Of a stretch of DNA of 64,000 nt, positions 1 to 8,127 are shown piece after piece; the stretch's first letter is position 1, and each line of letters starts with the position of its first letter. Both the position numbers and the translations under genes were made by a program. The stretch covers positions 62,001 to 126,000 of IMG/VR virus record IMGVR_UViG_3300032313_001394; one strand, given 5' to 3'. The notes under the pieces are model-generated. The model was not told the DNA's origin and ran no database searches. It saw nothing but the letters and a program-made list of their open reading frames with translations. This stretch comes from a virus.

Positions 1-429
1 ATCTATATCTTCAGTTGTTATAAATTTAGAAAAATTAGAATTACTAGTTACTACTGTATTAGCAGGAATTAATAATGAATATGATAAATCAGGAGAACCA
101 CCTACTGAAGGTAGTAATTGATATATTTCAATATTAGTAGTAGAAGCATAAGATAATTTAGGGCGATATCCAAATGAATAGGCTAAATTATATAAACTTT
201 CTTGTTCTTTAGCTAAATTTAAAAAATTTTCTTGAAATTGAGTATCAATATAAAATGAAGAAACATCACCAACATATGATGCCATTTCAATAAACATATT
301 TCCTGGAGATGCTTCTGAAAAATCATTATAAGTATTAGGAAAATAGGTTTTAGCAAAATCTTGAAGTGATAATTTAAAATCACTAAATGATTTATTTAAA
401 TAATTTATATTTTTAGGCTCAGTTGTCAT
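1..429 (-). CDS. gp6: Baseplate wedge protein, gp6-like (partial, N-terminal part)
   Basis: Open to the window edge; the first 143 codons are present and the C-terminal part lies before position 1. The start ATG (429-427) overlaps the TGA of the upstream gp25-like gene as ATGA. Residues 40-56 read ASPGNMFIEMASYVGDV, followed by FYIDTQFQENF, a pattern I recognise from the N-terminus of T4-like gp6 baseplate wedge proteins (baseplate J family). In T4, gp6 forms the inner ring of the baseplate and contacts gp25 and gp53, and the adjacent gp25-like gene fits that. Family call is from motif memory; the truncated length prevents a domain check. Confidence 0.75.
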   Translation of the reverse strand, partial: MTTEPKNINYLNKSFSDFKLSLQDFAKTYFPNTYNDFSEASPGNMFIEMASYVGDVSSFYIDTQFQENFLNLAKEQESLYNLAYSFGYRPKLSYASTTNIEIYQLLPSVGGSPDLSYSLLIPANTVVTSNSNFSKFITTEDID

Positions 430-845
430 TGTAAAGTTGAGAAGTCTATAATAATATTATCTTTAGTTCCTGATAGTTTTATTATATATGAAATATTGAT
501 ATATAAAATATTATAATCAGTATCAGGATTAATTTCTATATCAGTTAATTCAATTTCAGGTATATAAGTAGTTACACTATTAATTATTTGATTTTGTATT
601 TTTTCAAATGTTTCTGGAGTGATTTGTTCAAATATTAATCGAGGTAAATCGGCACCAAATTCAGGATTTTCTATTCGTTCTCCTTTATATGTTAATAAAA
701 GATTAATTAAATTAGATTTAATTTGATCTTTAGTAGCATATGTACTTTTAAATACACCTCCAGCATTAAACGGAAGACTAACTCCTACGGCTTTATTTTT
801 ATCTAAATCTCTAGGATCAATCCTAACTACTTGAGGTATAGGCAT
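426..845 (-). CDS. gp25: Baseplate wedge protein, gp25-like
   Basis: 139 residues, the normal size for the gp25/lysozyme-like baseplate wedge family of contractile tails. The core around residues 40-75 has NLINLLLTYKGERIENPEFG followed by ADLPRLIFEQ, the usual family signature where the ring of monomers assembles; the C-terminal half alternates strand-like hydrophobics. Despite the family name these proteins are structural, not enzymes. It sits directly before a gp6-like gene and 3 nt after a small virion-type gene, so it belongs to a tail operon. Confidence 0.85.
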   Translation of the reverse strand: MPIPQVVRIDPRDLDKNKAVGVSLPFNAGGVFKSTYATKDQIKSNLINLLLTYKGERIENPEFGADLPRLIFEQITPETFEKIQNQIINSVTTYIPEIELTDIEINPDTDYNILYINISYIIKLSGTKDNIIIDFSTLQ

Positions 846-847
846 AA

Positions 848-1165
848 TTATTCGCTATATTGTCTCATTTGAGCTAATTCTTGCGGAGTCATTGTAGCCG
901 CAGTTTCAGCAATTATATCTAAATATGGATTTCCTGTTGATTGAACCTTTGGAGATGTTTGTTGATATCCATTATGTATAGGAGGAGTTTGTAAACCCAT
1001 CATATTAGCTAAATTTTTTCTATAAGCTACCATATCAACATCTTGTGAAGTAAAATTCATATTTCTATTCTCTTGAATAGGTTGAGGTTGAAAAGCAGAT
1101 AACTCCTCACGTAAAACTTCACGGACTGATTCTTTGATTAATTTTTTAAATACATCTATTTTCAT
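848..1165 (-). CDS. Small hypothetical protein in tail operon
   Basis: 105 residues with no family I recognise. The N-terminus (residues 2-22) is a strongly amphipathic charged helix, KLIKESVREVLREEL, followed by a Pro/Gln/Asn-rich middle and a short C-terminal helix. It lies 3 nt from the gp25-like gene and 12 nt after a coiled-coil tail protein, so a small baseplate or assembly role is likely from context only. Confidence 0.6.
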   Translation of the reverse strand: MKIDVFKKLIKESVREVLREELSAFQPQPIQENRNMNFTSQDVDMVAYRKNLANMMGLQTPPIHNGYQQTSPKVQSTGNPYLDIIAETAATMTPQELAQMRQYSE

Positions 1166-1176
1166 GATTATAAATA

Positions 1177-2394
1177 TTAAGCCACGAGATTTTTCTCGTC
1201 TATTATTAATTTTAATTCTTCAACTAATATATCTGGTTCTAAAGTAAATGAAAATTGACTTTTTAATATTTCATTACCATCTTTATTTAAAGCAATTGCA
1301 TATCTACGTTTATTCCCTTTAACTACAAAATTAGGATTTTCTTCTTCTTTAATAAAAAATCTAAATCCTTTATAATCATATCCTTTTAAATAACCTAATC
1401 CAGAACGAGCATCATTTATTAATGCTGATATTTCCGTTGAAGTTAGATTTTCAAAATTAATATCTAAAATATTATTTATTTGTAATAGTCTTGATTCTTG
1501 AAAAATTAAATCTTCTAATAATTTAGAAGTAATTAGATTAGCTGTAGATAATAAAGAAGATGAATCGTTTAATATTTTTTGTAATTTTTGTAAAAGTTGA
1601 ATTGTTGCTCCTGTAATAGCTAAAGGAGGTAAAAAATTTAAAGCATTAATAATAGGATTTAATATTTGAATGATTAATTCTATTATACTTATTATTTTAT
1701 TTACATTTTGTAAAGATTGTTTATTTGTATTAATTAATGTTACTGCTTGATTTCTTAATAATTTTGCAGTTTCAATTTCATTTTTTGTAATAGCAGATGA
1801 AATAATATTATTAACATTATCTACTGTTTCAGTTATTTTAGCATTAGTTACAGAAATAAATTGAAAAAGTATAGATAATATAGTATTAATTGTGTTTACT
1901 ATATCATTAAAACTTTTAGGAATAGGTATTGTTAATTTATTTTTTGTATTATTTTGTATTTCACTAATTTTATCTGCTTTTAATCTAGCTAATCTTTCAG
2001 CTTCTGTTTTTTTTAAACCAAAAAAACCTTGAGTATTATTATTTAATTCTTCATTTAAATCAAAAATTTGTTTATTAATAGTTTCAATTAATTTATTATA
2101 GTAATTTTCTGTATCGAATTTATCTAAAATATAATCTTCTAAAGAATATTCTCCTGTGGTTGATGTATTAAATTTATTATCTAATTTATTTAATTGACCT
2201 ATATATTCTATATCAATAGTTACTAAACTTGCTTTTAAAATTACTATTTCTTCTAATATTTCTTTAGTTCGAGCCGCTTTAGCAACTGCTGATTTAATAT
2301 TACTTATAGTATTATTTACTCCTTGAGCAATTTTTTTAGCTCTATTAGTTACTTTATTAGCACTATTACTTAATATTTGTTTTAAATTAGCCAT
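1177..2394 (-). CDS. Putative tail/baseplate structural protein, helical
   Basis: 405 residues, dominated by long Ile/Asn/Lys-rich helices (roughly 1-100 and 160-320) with coiled-coil character, and a basic strand-rich C-terminus (about 330-405: GYDYKGFRFFIKEEEN and VVKGNKRRYAIALNKDG). The stop overlaps the start region of the next gene by 1 nt. No enzymatic motif is visible. Position between a hub-like protein and the gp25/gp6 pair suggests a baseplate or tail-tube component; the specific role is unknown. Confidence 0.6.
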   Translation of the reverse strand: MANLKQILSNSANKVTNRAKKIAQGVNNTISNIKSAVAKAARTKEILEEIVILKASLVTIDIEYIGQLNKLDNKFNTSTTGEYSLEDYILDKFDTENYYNKLIETINKQIFDLNEELNNNTQGFFGLKKTEAERLARLKADKISEIQNNTKNKLTIPIPKSFNDIVNTINTILSILFQFISVTNAKITETVDNVNNIISSAITKNEIETAKLLRNQAVTLINTNKQSLQNVNKIISIIELIIQILNPIINALNFLPPLAITGATIQLLQKLQKILNDSSSLLSTANLITSKLLEDLIFQESRLLQINNILDINFENLTSTEISALINDARSGLGYLKGYDYKGFRFFIKEEENPNFVVKGNKRRYAIALNKDGNEILKSQFSFTLEPDILVEELKLIIDEKNLVA

Positions 2395-3644
2395 TATTTA
2401 GATACAAAAGTACTTTCAGATAAAACATTATTTAATTTTTTTCTTAAACTATCTAAAGAAGTTTGAGCAGAAGCAGCAAAAGTAGCAATAGCAGTGGCCG
2501 CGTATTGAGAATCTGATTTTGATAATAAAGTTAAATCAGAAGTAAATTTATTTAGAATTTTTAATAAATCAGATAAAAATAATTGAGTATTAGTACCTAA
2601 TAATATAGGTTGAGGATTATTATTTAAATTATTAGATAATGATTGATTATTAATTTGTCCTAAATAAATTTTAGGAGCATTTAAATAAATTTGTTCTTGA
2701 CCATTTAAATGAATTGTTTTACCTGCTCCTAATTCAATATTAGTAGCACCATATAAAATAATATCATCTTTATTTGAATTTAATGTTATTCTATTAGATG
2801 AAAAAACTAATTGAGATTTATTAGAATAAATATCAGGAGCAATTAAAGTACCAAACTCACCGGGTTTTTTAGTAATTAGAATTTTAGGTGTAAAATTAGT
2901 TAATGTCTGAGTAGATGTTAAGTAAATAGAAGAAGCATCATTATTAATATTTTCTAAATATAAATCTTCTTTTCCTATAGCTTCTTTATCAATTGTGTTA
3001 TAACCATTAACTAACATAGTTATAGGATCTCCTATTTTACCTCCATAACTCCAAAAATCATTAGGTCGTTCAGGATCAAATTTAAAAGTAGAAGAAAAAC
3101 GAATTCCAGATCCCCATCTTGAATTTAAGATAAAATCACCTTCAAAAGGAATTAAATTTTGAATTGTAGATAATTCTTCAATATAATCACCTAATTTAAT
3201 TCGATCAGTATCTTCTACAGTATTATAAATACCTTGCGAATTATTATGAACATTATTATATAAATTAATAGTAGATAAATAATATGTTTGATTTTTTCCC
3301 GCTACAGCTCCTGAATCAAATGAAGGAAGATCAAATAATAAAACTAATTCATCTAAAACAGGAAGATAAATTATATTAGGTAATAATGGAAAAATTAATT
3401 TTAATCCACTATTTATTAAATCTTTTTGGGTAATTTTAGAATCAGTTAAATTTAGATCTAAATTAGGTTTTGATGCATTATCAGCTAATATATATACTTT
3501 ACCAATATCAGAATCATCAGTATATCCGGCTGATCTAGCACTAGTAATAATATGGAATACTCTACCTATATTAGAAGGTAAAGTTTGATTTGAATTATTA
3601 CTAAATGTAGAATAAAACGTACCAAAATTATTTCTTATCTTCAT
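2394..3644 (-). CDS. Putative baseplate hub / tail-tip protein (gp5-like organisation)
   Basis: 416 residues. The middle (about 180-220) contains RWGSGIRFSSTF and GKIGDPITMLVNGY, which resembles the OB-fold region of myovirus hub proteins. Residues 290-340 form repeated strands ending in LNGQEQIYLNAPKIYLG, similar to the beta-prism/VgrG-type spike repeats where such lines read INGxxIxLNAxxI. The C-terminal 70 residues are helical. No lysozyme domain is seen, unlike T4 gp5. It overlaps the next gene by 17 nt. Hub assignment is an inference from repeat pattern and neighbours. Confidence 0.55.
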   Translation of the reverse strand: MKIRNNFGTFYSTFSNNSNQTLPSNIGRVFHIITSARSAGYTDDSDIGKVYILADNASKPNLDLNLTDSKITQKDLINSGLKLIFPLLPNIIYLPVLDELVLLFDLPSFDSGAVAGKNQTYYLSTINLYNNVHNNSQGIYNTVEDTDRIKLGDYIEELSTIQNLIPFEGDFILNSRWGSGIRFSSTFKFDPERPNDFWSYGGKIGDPITMLVNGYNTIDKEAIGKEDLYLENINNDASSIYLTSTQTLTNFTPKILITKKPGEFGTLIAPDIYSNKSQLVFSSNRITLNSNKDDIILYGATNIELGAGKTIHLNGQEQIYLNAPKIYLGQINNQSLSNNLNNNPQPILLGTNTQLFLSDLLKILNKFTSDLTLLSKSDSQYAATAIATFAASAQTSLDSLRKKLNNVLSESTFVSK

Positions 3645-3996
3645 TTATAGGGATAGATTTAGATACTTCATTATCTATAGATTGAACAGCATTTAATAAT
3701 TGTTCTTTTTCAGATTCACTTAAAACAAAATCATCAGATCCACCTGATGAATTAGCCATAGCCCGTTGAACAATACCTGCTATTTTAATTAATGAATCAT
3801 CATTTTTAACAGATACATCTAAATATTCTTTGATTAAGGGAACAACTATAAGAGCTGATTGAGTATCAACTACCATAGGTTTAAGACTTGAAATTAAGTC
3901 CTTTATTTGTTTTTCTTTTTTAGATGAATTATCGTAGATATTTTTTAAAAGATCTGAAAATGTTTTACCTTCAAATATTTGTGATTCAAAATCCAT
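3628..3996 (-). CDS. Hypothetical protein in tail operon
   Basis: 122 residues, mostly helical and acidic, with a short SSGGSDDF linker near residue 90. It overlaps the start of the hub-like gene by 17 nt, so the two are translated together. No family recognised. An AT-rich TATTTATA stretch (3999-4006) lies only 3 nt before the start codon, too close to be an ordinary promoter. Confidence 0.6.
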   Translation of the reverse strand: MDFESQIFEGKTFSDLLKNIYDNSSKKEKQIKDLISSLKPMVVDTQSALIVVPLIKEYLDVSVKNDDSLIKIAGIVQRAMANSSGGSDDFVLSESEKEQLLNAVQSIDNEVSKSIPINEDKK

Positions 3997-4029
3997 AATA
4001 TTTATATTTTATTAATAAATATACTTTTA

Positions 4030-4785
4030 TTAAAATTCTATATAACCATTTTCGTAATATTCATTATATATATTATAATATACTTTTTTTAATATTTTAA
4101 TTACTTTAGTTATTTGAAAAGTATCAACATCTATCATTTCACGAATATAAATGTATATAGCTTTTTTATTAAAAATTTCTAAATTTTCACGTTTACGAAA
4201 TAATTCTAAAATAACATCTGCTGTACGTTGATCATGAGGGCGTGGAAATAATTTAGTTAAATTTTTATCAACATAAGTAACAAAATAATCTATAAAATCA
4301 GATAAATGATTTTTATCATCATTTGATTCACGAACTAAATCTTCAACAATTATTTTATCTTCATCTGCTTCTTCTAATGTTCCTTTTTCTTTAACTTTTT
4401 TATAATTTTTTTCATTATAAATAATTAAATAACGTTTAGCAATAGTACCAAAATAGGAAAATGCTTTACCTTTAGATTGTTGATATAAATGTAGTTTTTC
4501 AAGTAAAAAAGCAACTACTTCATGTTTTAATTCATTAATAGTATCAACATCAGTATAATAAAACTTAAATGTATGGATAATATTTTCTGCTAATTTATGA
4601 AATGAATAATTTATTCGATCATAAAAAATTTTATTTCTTTCGACTTGATCAGTTGAAGCTAAGTAAGCTAATATAGCATCCTCAGTATCTTGAGTAAAAT
4701 ATATGTTTGCTTTCTTGGGTTTACGCTTGCGGATAGTACCTTTTTTAGTTAAAAGTACTTCCTCCGTAGAGGTCTCTAAATCCAT
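4030..4785 (-). CDS. gp55: Late transcription sigma factor, gp55-like
   Basis: 251 residues. The segment KAFSYFGTIAKRYLI (107-121) within a helical sigma region 2-like domain is the pattern seen in T4-like gp55 late sigma factors, which redirect host RNA polymerase to phage late promoters together with the sliding clamp. The N-terminus is basic (KKGTIRKRKPKK, 14-25). A gp45-like clamp is encoded at 46.7 kb, consistent with clamp-coupled late transcription. It stands between tail genes and small genes, 33 nt upstream of the 122-residue tail-operon gene. I see no region 4 helix-turn-helix, as expected for gp55. Confidence 0.75.
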   Translation of the reverse strand: MDLETSTEEVLLTKKGTIRKRKPKKANIYFTQDTEDAILAYLASTDQVERNKIFYDRINYSFHKLAENIIHTFKFYYTDVDTINELKHEVVAFLLEKLHLYQQSKGKAFSYFGTIAKRYLIIYNEKNYKKVKEKGTLEEADEDKIIVEDLVRESNDDKNHLSDFIDYFVTYVDKNLTKLFPRPHDQRTADVILELFRKRENLEIFNKKAIYIYIREMIDVDTFQITKVIKILKKVYYNIYNEYYENGYIEF

Positions 4786-4787
4786 AA

Positions 4788-5060
4788 TTATTTTCTTGTT
4801 TTAAAGGAGTTAAGTTGAGATTGAATCTCCTGTAGTGTTTCGAAGAAAAAACCAATTTCATCATCGGTTTTGAAAGCATTGGCAATTTCTGATTCTCCTA
4901 TTTTATTATTTGAAAGTTCAATTAATTCAGAAAGACGATCAACGTAAATATTTTGATCGTCTACTATTTTTTCTAATTTTTCTGTTTTAGATAGTAAATT
5001 ATATATTGTAAAAGATAATATAATTATAATTAATGTTAAAGTAATTAATATATATTCCAT
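4788..5060 (-). CDS. Small single-pass membrane protein
   Basis: 90 residues. Residues 3-23 are a continuous hydrophobic helix (YILITLTLIIIILSFTIYNLL), followed by a charged coiled-coil-like cytoplasmic or periplasmic tail (about 28-85). It sits between the sigma factor (2 nt gap) and the HD hydrolase (3 nt gap). The layout resembles an inner-membrane spanin or a small anchor, but nothing decides between these. Confidence 0.6.
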   Translation of the reverse strand: MEYILITLTLIIIILSFTIYNLLSKTEKLEKIVDDQNIYVDRLSELIELSNNKIGESEIANAFKTDDEIGFFFETLQEIQSQLNSFKTRK

Positions 5061-5063
5061 AAT

Positions 5064-5819
5064 TTAATTAAAGAATGAAGCCATAGCATTTTTTAAACTA
5101 TCATTTTCAGGAATAGAAGGTTTATCTTCTTTAACAAGTTTAAATGATTTAGGGGCTTCAACCGGTGTATTATTTAATTTATCAATCCATTCACGTTCAA
5201 ATTCAACACGAGCAGCTAATAAATCAGCTTGATGAATAATATATGGTAATGATGTTCTTAATTTAGTTTCTGGAGACCAAGATATTAAATACGATTTATT
5301 TGATTCATCATATAAACCATCATGTAATTTAATAGCTAAGTATTCATTTTTAGACACTGAAATGCCTAATTGGGTTAATAACCATAATCCACGATCAGGG
5401 ACAGTCATATAATCTAACTGAGTATTGAAAGTATAAATTTCACCTCGGTTTTTAACATGCCATTCAGATGGATTGGGTAAAACAGCTTCATTGGTAAAAT
5501 CTCCAAATTTACCTAAATCATGATTTAAAGCAGAAAATACAACTTCTTCAATAGTATGGTTTGATTTAGTTCCAAACGTATTCCATAATTCATTTACTTT
5601 AATAGCAGCATCTACAACACGATTAACATGTTCAACATAACCACCAGGAAAACAATTATGATACTGAGGTTTATGTGAGGCGGGCATTAATATGAAACGT
5701 TCTTCATATTGTAAATAAAAATCTAATAATTGACTCTGACGTGGTTCAGAGATATATGTTCTAATATTGTATAAAAAAATATTCCAATTACTAATTAGTT
5801 GTTCTTCATTTAAATTCAT
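5064..5819 (-). CDS. HD-domain metal-dependent phosphohydrolase
   Basis: 251 residues with an HD superfamily pattern: GGYVEHVNRV (H64), ALNHDLGKFGD (H100, D101) and a late HQAD, giving the H...HD...D metal-binding set. Such enzymes cleave nucleotide or cyclic nucleotide phosphates; the substrate cannot be told from sequence. I chose the start at 5819 (MNLNEEQ) because the DNA before it encodes a separate 36-residue membrane peptide in another frame. The reading frame could open earlier, at 5900, but that extension would lie entirely over that gene. Confidence 0.7.
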   Translation of the reverse strand: MNLNEEQLISNWNIFLYNIRTYISEPRQSQLLDFYLQYEERFILMPASHKPQYHNCFPGGYVEHVNRVVDAAIKVNELWNTFGTKSNHTIEEVVFSALNHDLGKFGDFTNEAVLPNPSEWHVKNRGEIYTFNTQLDYMTVPDRGLWLLTQLGISVSKNEYLAIKLHDGLYDESNKSYLISWSPETKLRTSLPYIIHQADLLAARVEFEREWIDKLNNTPVEAPKSFKLVKEDKPSIPENDSLKNAMASFFN

Positions 5820-5824
5820 AAAAC

Positions 5825-5935
5825 CTATTTTATAAGATGATAACCGATGGTTAGATAGAATATAGCTTTTAACGTGTAAAAGATAGCTGCTATCCACCAA
5901 TATTTTTTAAGATAATACTTTAATTTAGACCACAT
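5825..5935 (-). CDS. Tiny membrane peptide (36 aa)
   Basis: Reads MWSKLKYYLKKYWWIAAIFY then TLKAIFYLTIGYHLIK: a basic amphipathic start and one hydrophobic helix. Its ATG shares one base with the stop of the upstream gene (TAATG) and it ends 5 nt before the HD-hydrolase start, exactly the tight spacing of its neighbours. Very short Lys/Trp-rich single-helix peptides are common in phage operons, but no function is known to me. Confidence 0.55.
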   Translation of the reverse strand: MWSKLKYYLKKYWWIAAIFYTLKAIFYLTIGYHLIK

Positions 5936-6129
5936 TAGTTGCCGTATGTTTCAAAATCATTATGCTCGATTGAAAGTATAGAACGTAAGTCTTCTACTTT
6001 CTCTTTTACTTCAGAAATATATTGTAGTATTTCATTTTGTGGTTGTGAACGTGAAACTAAAAAGTCTAACGTTCTCATCATATTTTCTAATTGAGCAACT
6101 TTATTTAATGCTTGTTCTTTATACCTCAT
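5935..6129 (-). CDS. Small hypothetical protein
   Basis: 64 residues, entirely helical with heptad-like spacing (LENMMRTLDFL, VEDLRSIL), suggesting a small coiled coil. First gene of the sigma/HD operon, with a 150 bp gene-free stretch upstream. No family recognised. Confidence 0.55.
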   Translation of the reverse strand: MRYKEQALNKVAQLENMMRTLDFLVSRSQPQNEILQYISEVKEKVEDLRSILSIEHNDFETYGN

Positions 6130-6281
6130 GATTGTTATAATTTAATACATTTATACGTATATACACCGTGTATCACGTGTTAACGCGTCTTTCACGTTCT
6201 CTTATCCGTTTCTATATTCATGTTCAACGTTTTTCTTTTATCCCGTGGAATGAATATATTAAGGAGAAAAACAACGCCAAA

Positions 6282-6569
6282 TTATTTTGTGGAAGTTTTT
6301 TTCTTTCTTTTAGATTCTTTAATGATTGATTTTAAATCAATTTGACGTAATGGAAATTTAAAATGTTTAGCATTGATTGCTTGATCCAAAATTGAAATTT
6401 CTTGAGGATCATCGGTGATAAACAATGTAAATTCTGTTTTATCGGCACTTGGTGTGTCGATTAAATCATTGGAGGAAATTTCGCGTTCTAGTTTATTTTC
6501 AGAAAACAAAGAATTTAAGCCATTTACAAAAGCTGCTTTATTTTCATCACGAAAAAGATATGTTGCCAT
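6282..6569 (-). CDS. Hypothetical protein with basic tail
   Basis: 95 residues: an acidic body of mixed helices and strands, ending in a basic KESKRKKKTSTK tail. Stands alone between two gene-free stretches. A TTTC...TATATT-like variant element (6250-6269) lies downstream of it, not upstream. No family recognised. Confidence 0.5.
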   Translation of the reverse strand: MATYLFRDENKAAFVNGLNSLFSENKLEREISSNDLIDTPSADKTEFTLFITDDPQEISILDQAINAKHFKFPLRQIDLKSIIKESKRKKKTSTK

Positions 6570-6614
6570 AAAATTTTATTTGGTTATACTGTTATAAATA
6601 TATATGTTGGTTAT

Positions 6615-7085
6615 TTACGTGAGATCCTCGTTGTTAATACCCAATACTTCAAAAATCGTGGAACGTGCCACATCATACGAAACCGCAAAACCTTCACGAT
6701 TATCTGTTACTCTGAATTCATTTAATAAACGATGAATTTCTTGTTCTTTTAAATAAGGTTCCTGAGTAAACCAAAAATCACGTACAAACCAAGGTGTAAT
6801 AACACCTGTTGCTTTATTAATTTCATTTAAACGATCGGCAACCGAACGTTCAGTAAATCCAATTTTAAAAACACCTGGTATTGAAGTATTTTGTAGAATA
6901 TAGATATGACCTGTAGAATTAGGGGAATTTTTAGAACCATATTTTTTCTTAAAATACCGCACTTTCCATGCATTATGTCCATCATCGACAAAATCGTAAC
7001 CTTTAGCTGATCGTACGTTATCTCGCACTTGTTGGTCGTTCATCTCGTAAAATTCGGACGTGTCCTTACCTGTTAAATTTTTCAT
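6615..7085 (-). CDS. T5orf172-type GIY-YIG superfamily protein
   Basis: 156 residues. HIYILQNTS (60-68) followed by VFKIGFTER (72-80), SVADRLNEIN (81-90) and YLKEQEIHRLL (111-121) matches the T5orf172/MUG113 branch of the GIY-YIG nuclease fold, where YIL replaces GIY and KIG replaces YIG, with a conserved Arg and a Glu as catalytic or structural residues. These proteins occur singly in many phages and are assumed to bind or cut DNA. It has its own upstream conserved promoter element (7106-7122). Confidence 0.75.
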   Translation of the reverse strand: MKNLTGKDTSEFYEMNDQQVRDNVRSAKGYDFVDDGHNAWKVRYFKKKYGSKNSPNSTGHIYILQNTSIPGVFKIGFTERSVADRLNEINKATGVITPWFVRDFWFTQEPYLKEQEIHRLLNEFRVTDNREGFAVSYDVARSTIFEVLGINNEDLT

Positions 7086-7405
7086 ATTAATTTTTTCATA
7101 ACATGTAAATATGGTAAGGAAATTTTAGGTAGGCAAGCGTATATACAAGGGGTTTACCAAGAATTTTTAAAGAGGTTAAAATTTGATATCTTGGATTTTA
7201 GATGCAAAAGGGTTATTTCGAAAACGTATATACGGGGGTTGGGTGTAAAGATCGTATACGTGTTGAGAGTTGGTACGACAGACACACGGATAATCGCACC
7301 ACGTATAGGGAACGCAATTAACGTGGGAGCGGTCCGCGGTCGAATCGATATCGATACGCTATCGTCTGCTTTTTCTTTTCTTTTTTTAATACACGCGATA
7401 TTTTT
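7086..7405. other. Gene-free stretch with CGTATATAC repeats
   Basis: No credible gene in 320 bp. It is noticeably richer in G and C than its neighbours and holds CGTATATAC at 7138-7146 and 7225-7233 (a third copy is at 6156-6164, in the other gene-free stretch). A long pyrimidine run lies at 7370-7388. The weak plus-strand open frame here has no family features. Confidence 0.5.
7106..7122 (-). promoter_or_regulatory. Conserved promoter-like element before the T5orf172 gene
   Basis: Minus-strand TTTCCTTACCATATTTA, 21 nt before the start at 7085; a member of the repeated TTTC/TTATATTTA family described in the findings. Confidence 0.55.
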
Positions 7406-7633
7406 TTAATATATGTATTTGGCGTAAGTCTTTTTAATAAACGGTAAGGCAAAGCGAGGGTGTGATTGGTTTATTAGCTCTTCGCAAGTATAATAAATAA
7501 CATACCCTTCTTGACTAACATATATAGCACTCGTCATATTTACCATTTGATATTCATATACGCGTTTAATAGTTGAAAATTGTAATTCAATATGATTTGA
7601 ACGCTTATTAGGTTTGTCTTTCAGTTTTATCAT
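7406..7633 (-). CDS. Small hypothetical protein
   Basis: 75 residues, basic at both ends, with strand-like hydrophobic alternation in the middle (AIYVSQEGYVIYYTCEELI). No family recognised. No conserved promoter element is visible directly upstream; 56 bp separate it from the AT-hook-like gene. Confidence 0.5.
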   Translation of the reverse strand: MIKLKDKPNKRSNHIELQFSTIKRVYEYQMVNMTSAIYVSQEGYVIYYTCEELINQSHPRFALPFIKKTYAKYIY

Positions 7634-7682
7634 CTGGTATTATTATTTAGTGAGTATATTTTTACTTAGGCGGATAAGCATA

Positions 7683-7703
7683 AAGTGACCTAAACGGTCA
7701 CCT
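7683..7703 (-). terminator. Terminator-like hairpin
   Basis: Minus-strand stem AGGTGACC / GGTCACTT (8 bp with one G-U) with a 5 nt loop, overlapping the stop codon of the AT-hook-like gene and followed by TTATGC; only a weak U-tract. Confidence 0.45.
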
Positions 7704-8058
7704 TAGCTTTCTTACTCACTTTAGCCTTGGTAGGCACTTCAATCACCACATTCATTTTTGGGCGACCTAATTTAAATGAACCACTTGCCTTTTTGGCTGC
7801 CAATTCAGCGATTCGTTGTTGGCGTTTTGAGTTCATATTAACTGGACGTCCTTTGCTTAACGACTCACCATTCATAATTTTCTCATAACGTGCTGCCTTA
7901 ATTGCTGCGTTCTTAGAACCTTCAACTACTGGGCGGCCGCGTTTTACTAACCCTGCTGCTCTGCGTTCTGCAACCTCGGCTAAACGTTTCTGACGATTTG
8001 ACTCCATATTAACTGGACGACCTAACTTTGCTGTGTTGTTTGTTTGTGTGTTTGACAT
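7690..8058 (-). CDS. AT-hook-like repeat protein (four GRP motifs)
   Basis: 122 residues, very basic. GRP cores at residues 13-15, 41-43, 70-72 and 98-100 are spaced 28-29 residues apart; between them are Arg/Lys/Ala-rich helices (NRQKRLAEVAERRAAG and SKRQQRIAELAAKKASG are near copies). The second core is KRGRPV, close to the canonical AT-hook PRGRP that binds the minor groove of AT tracts. The tail (KAKVSKKAKV) is histone-H1-like. It probably coats or bends DNA; that is inferred from composition. It has its own promoter element (8101-8118). Confidence 0.65.
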   Translation of the reverse strand: MSNTQTNNTAKLGRPVNMESNRQKRLAEVAERRAAGLVKRGRPVVEGSKNAAIKAARYEKIMNGESLSKGRPVNMNSKRQQRIAELAAKKASGSFKLGRPKMNVVIEVPTKAKVSKKAKVTV

Positions 8059-8100
8059 AATGTTTGTTTGTTTAAAATTAGTTATTATTTTTTATTATGA

Positions 8101-8118
8101 TTAAATATAATTAAGAAA
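8101..8118 (-). promoter_or_regulatory. Conserved promoter-like element before AT-hook-like gene
   Basis: Minus-strand TTTCTTAATTATATTTAA, a perfect family member, about 42 nt before the start at 8058. Confidence 0.65.
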
Positions 8119-8127
8119 TATGGGGCA

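Noticed and set aside
3999-4006. T4-type late promoter TATAAATA on the minus strand
   Set aside because: It lies 3 nt before the start codon at 3996, too close for a transcript with a leader, and no similar string is placed well before the other late genes.
7191-7409. Plus-strand open frame in the gene-free stretch
   Set aside because: The only plus-strand candidate without a minus-strand gene opposite, but composition is unlike other genes, no leader or promoter element is present and no domain is seen.
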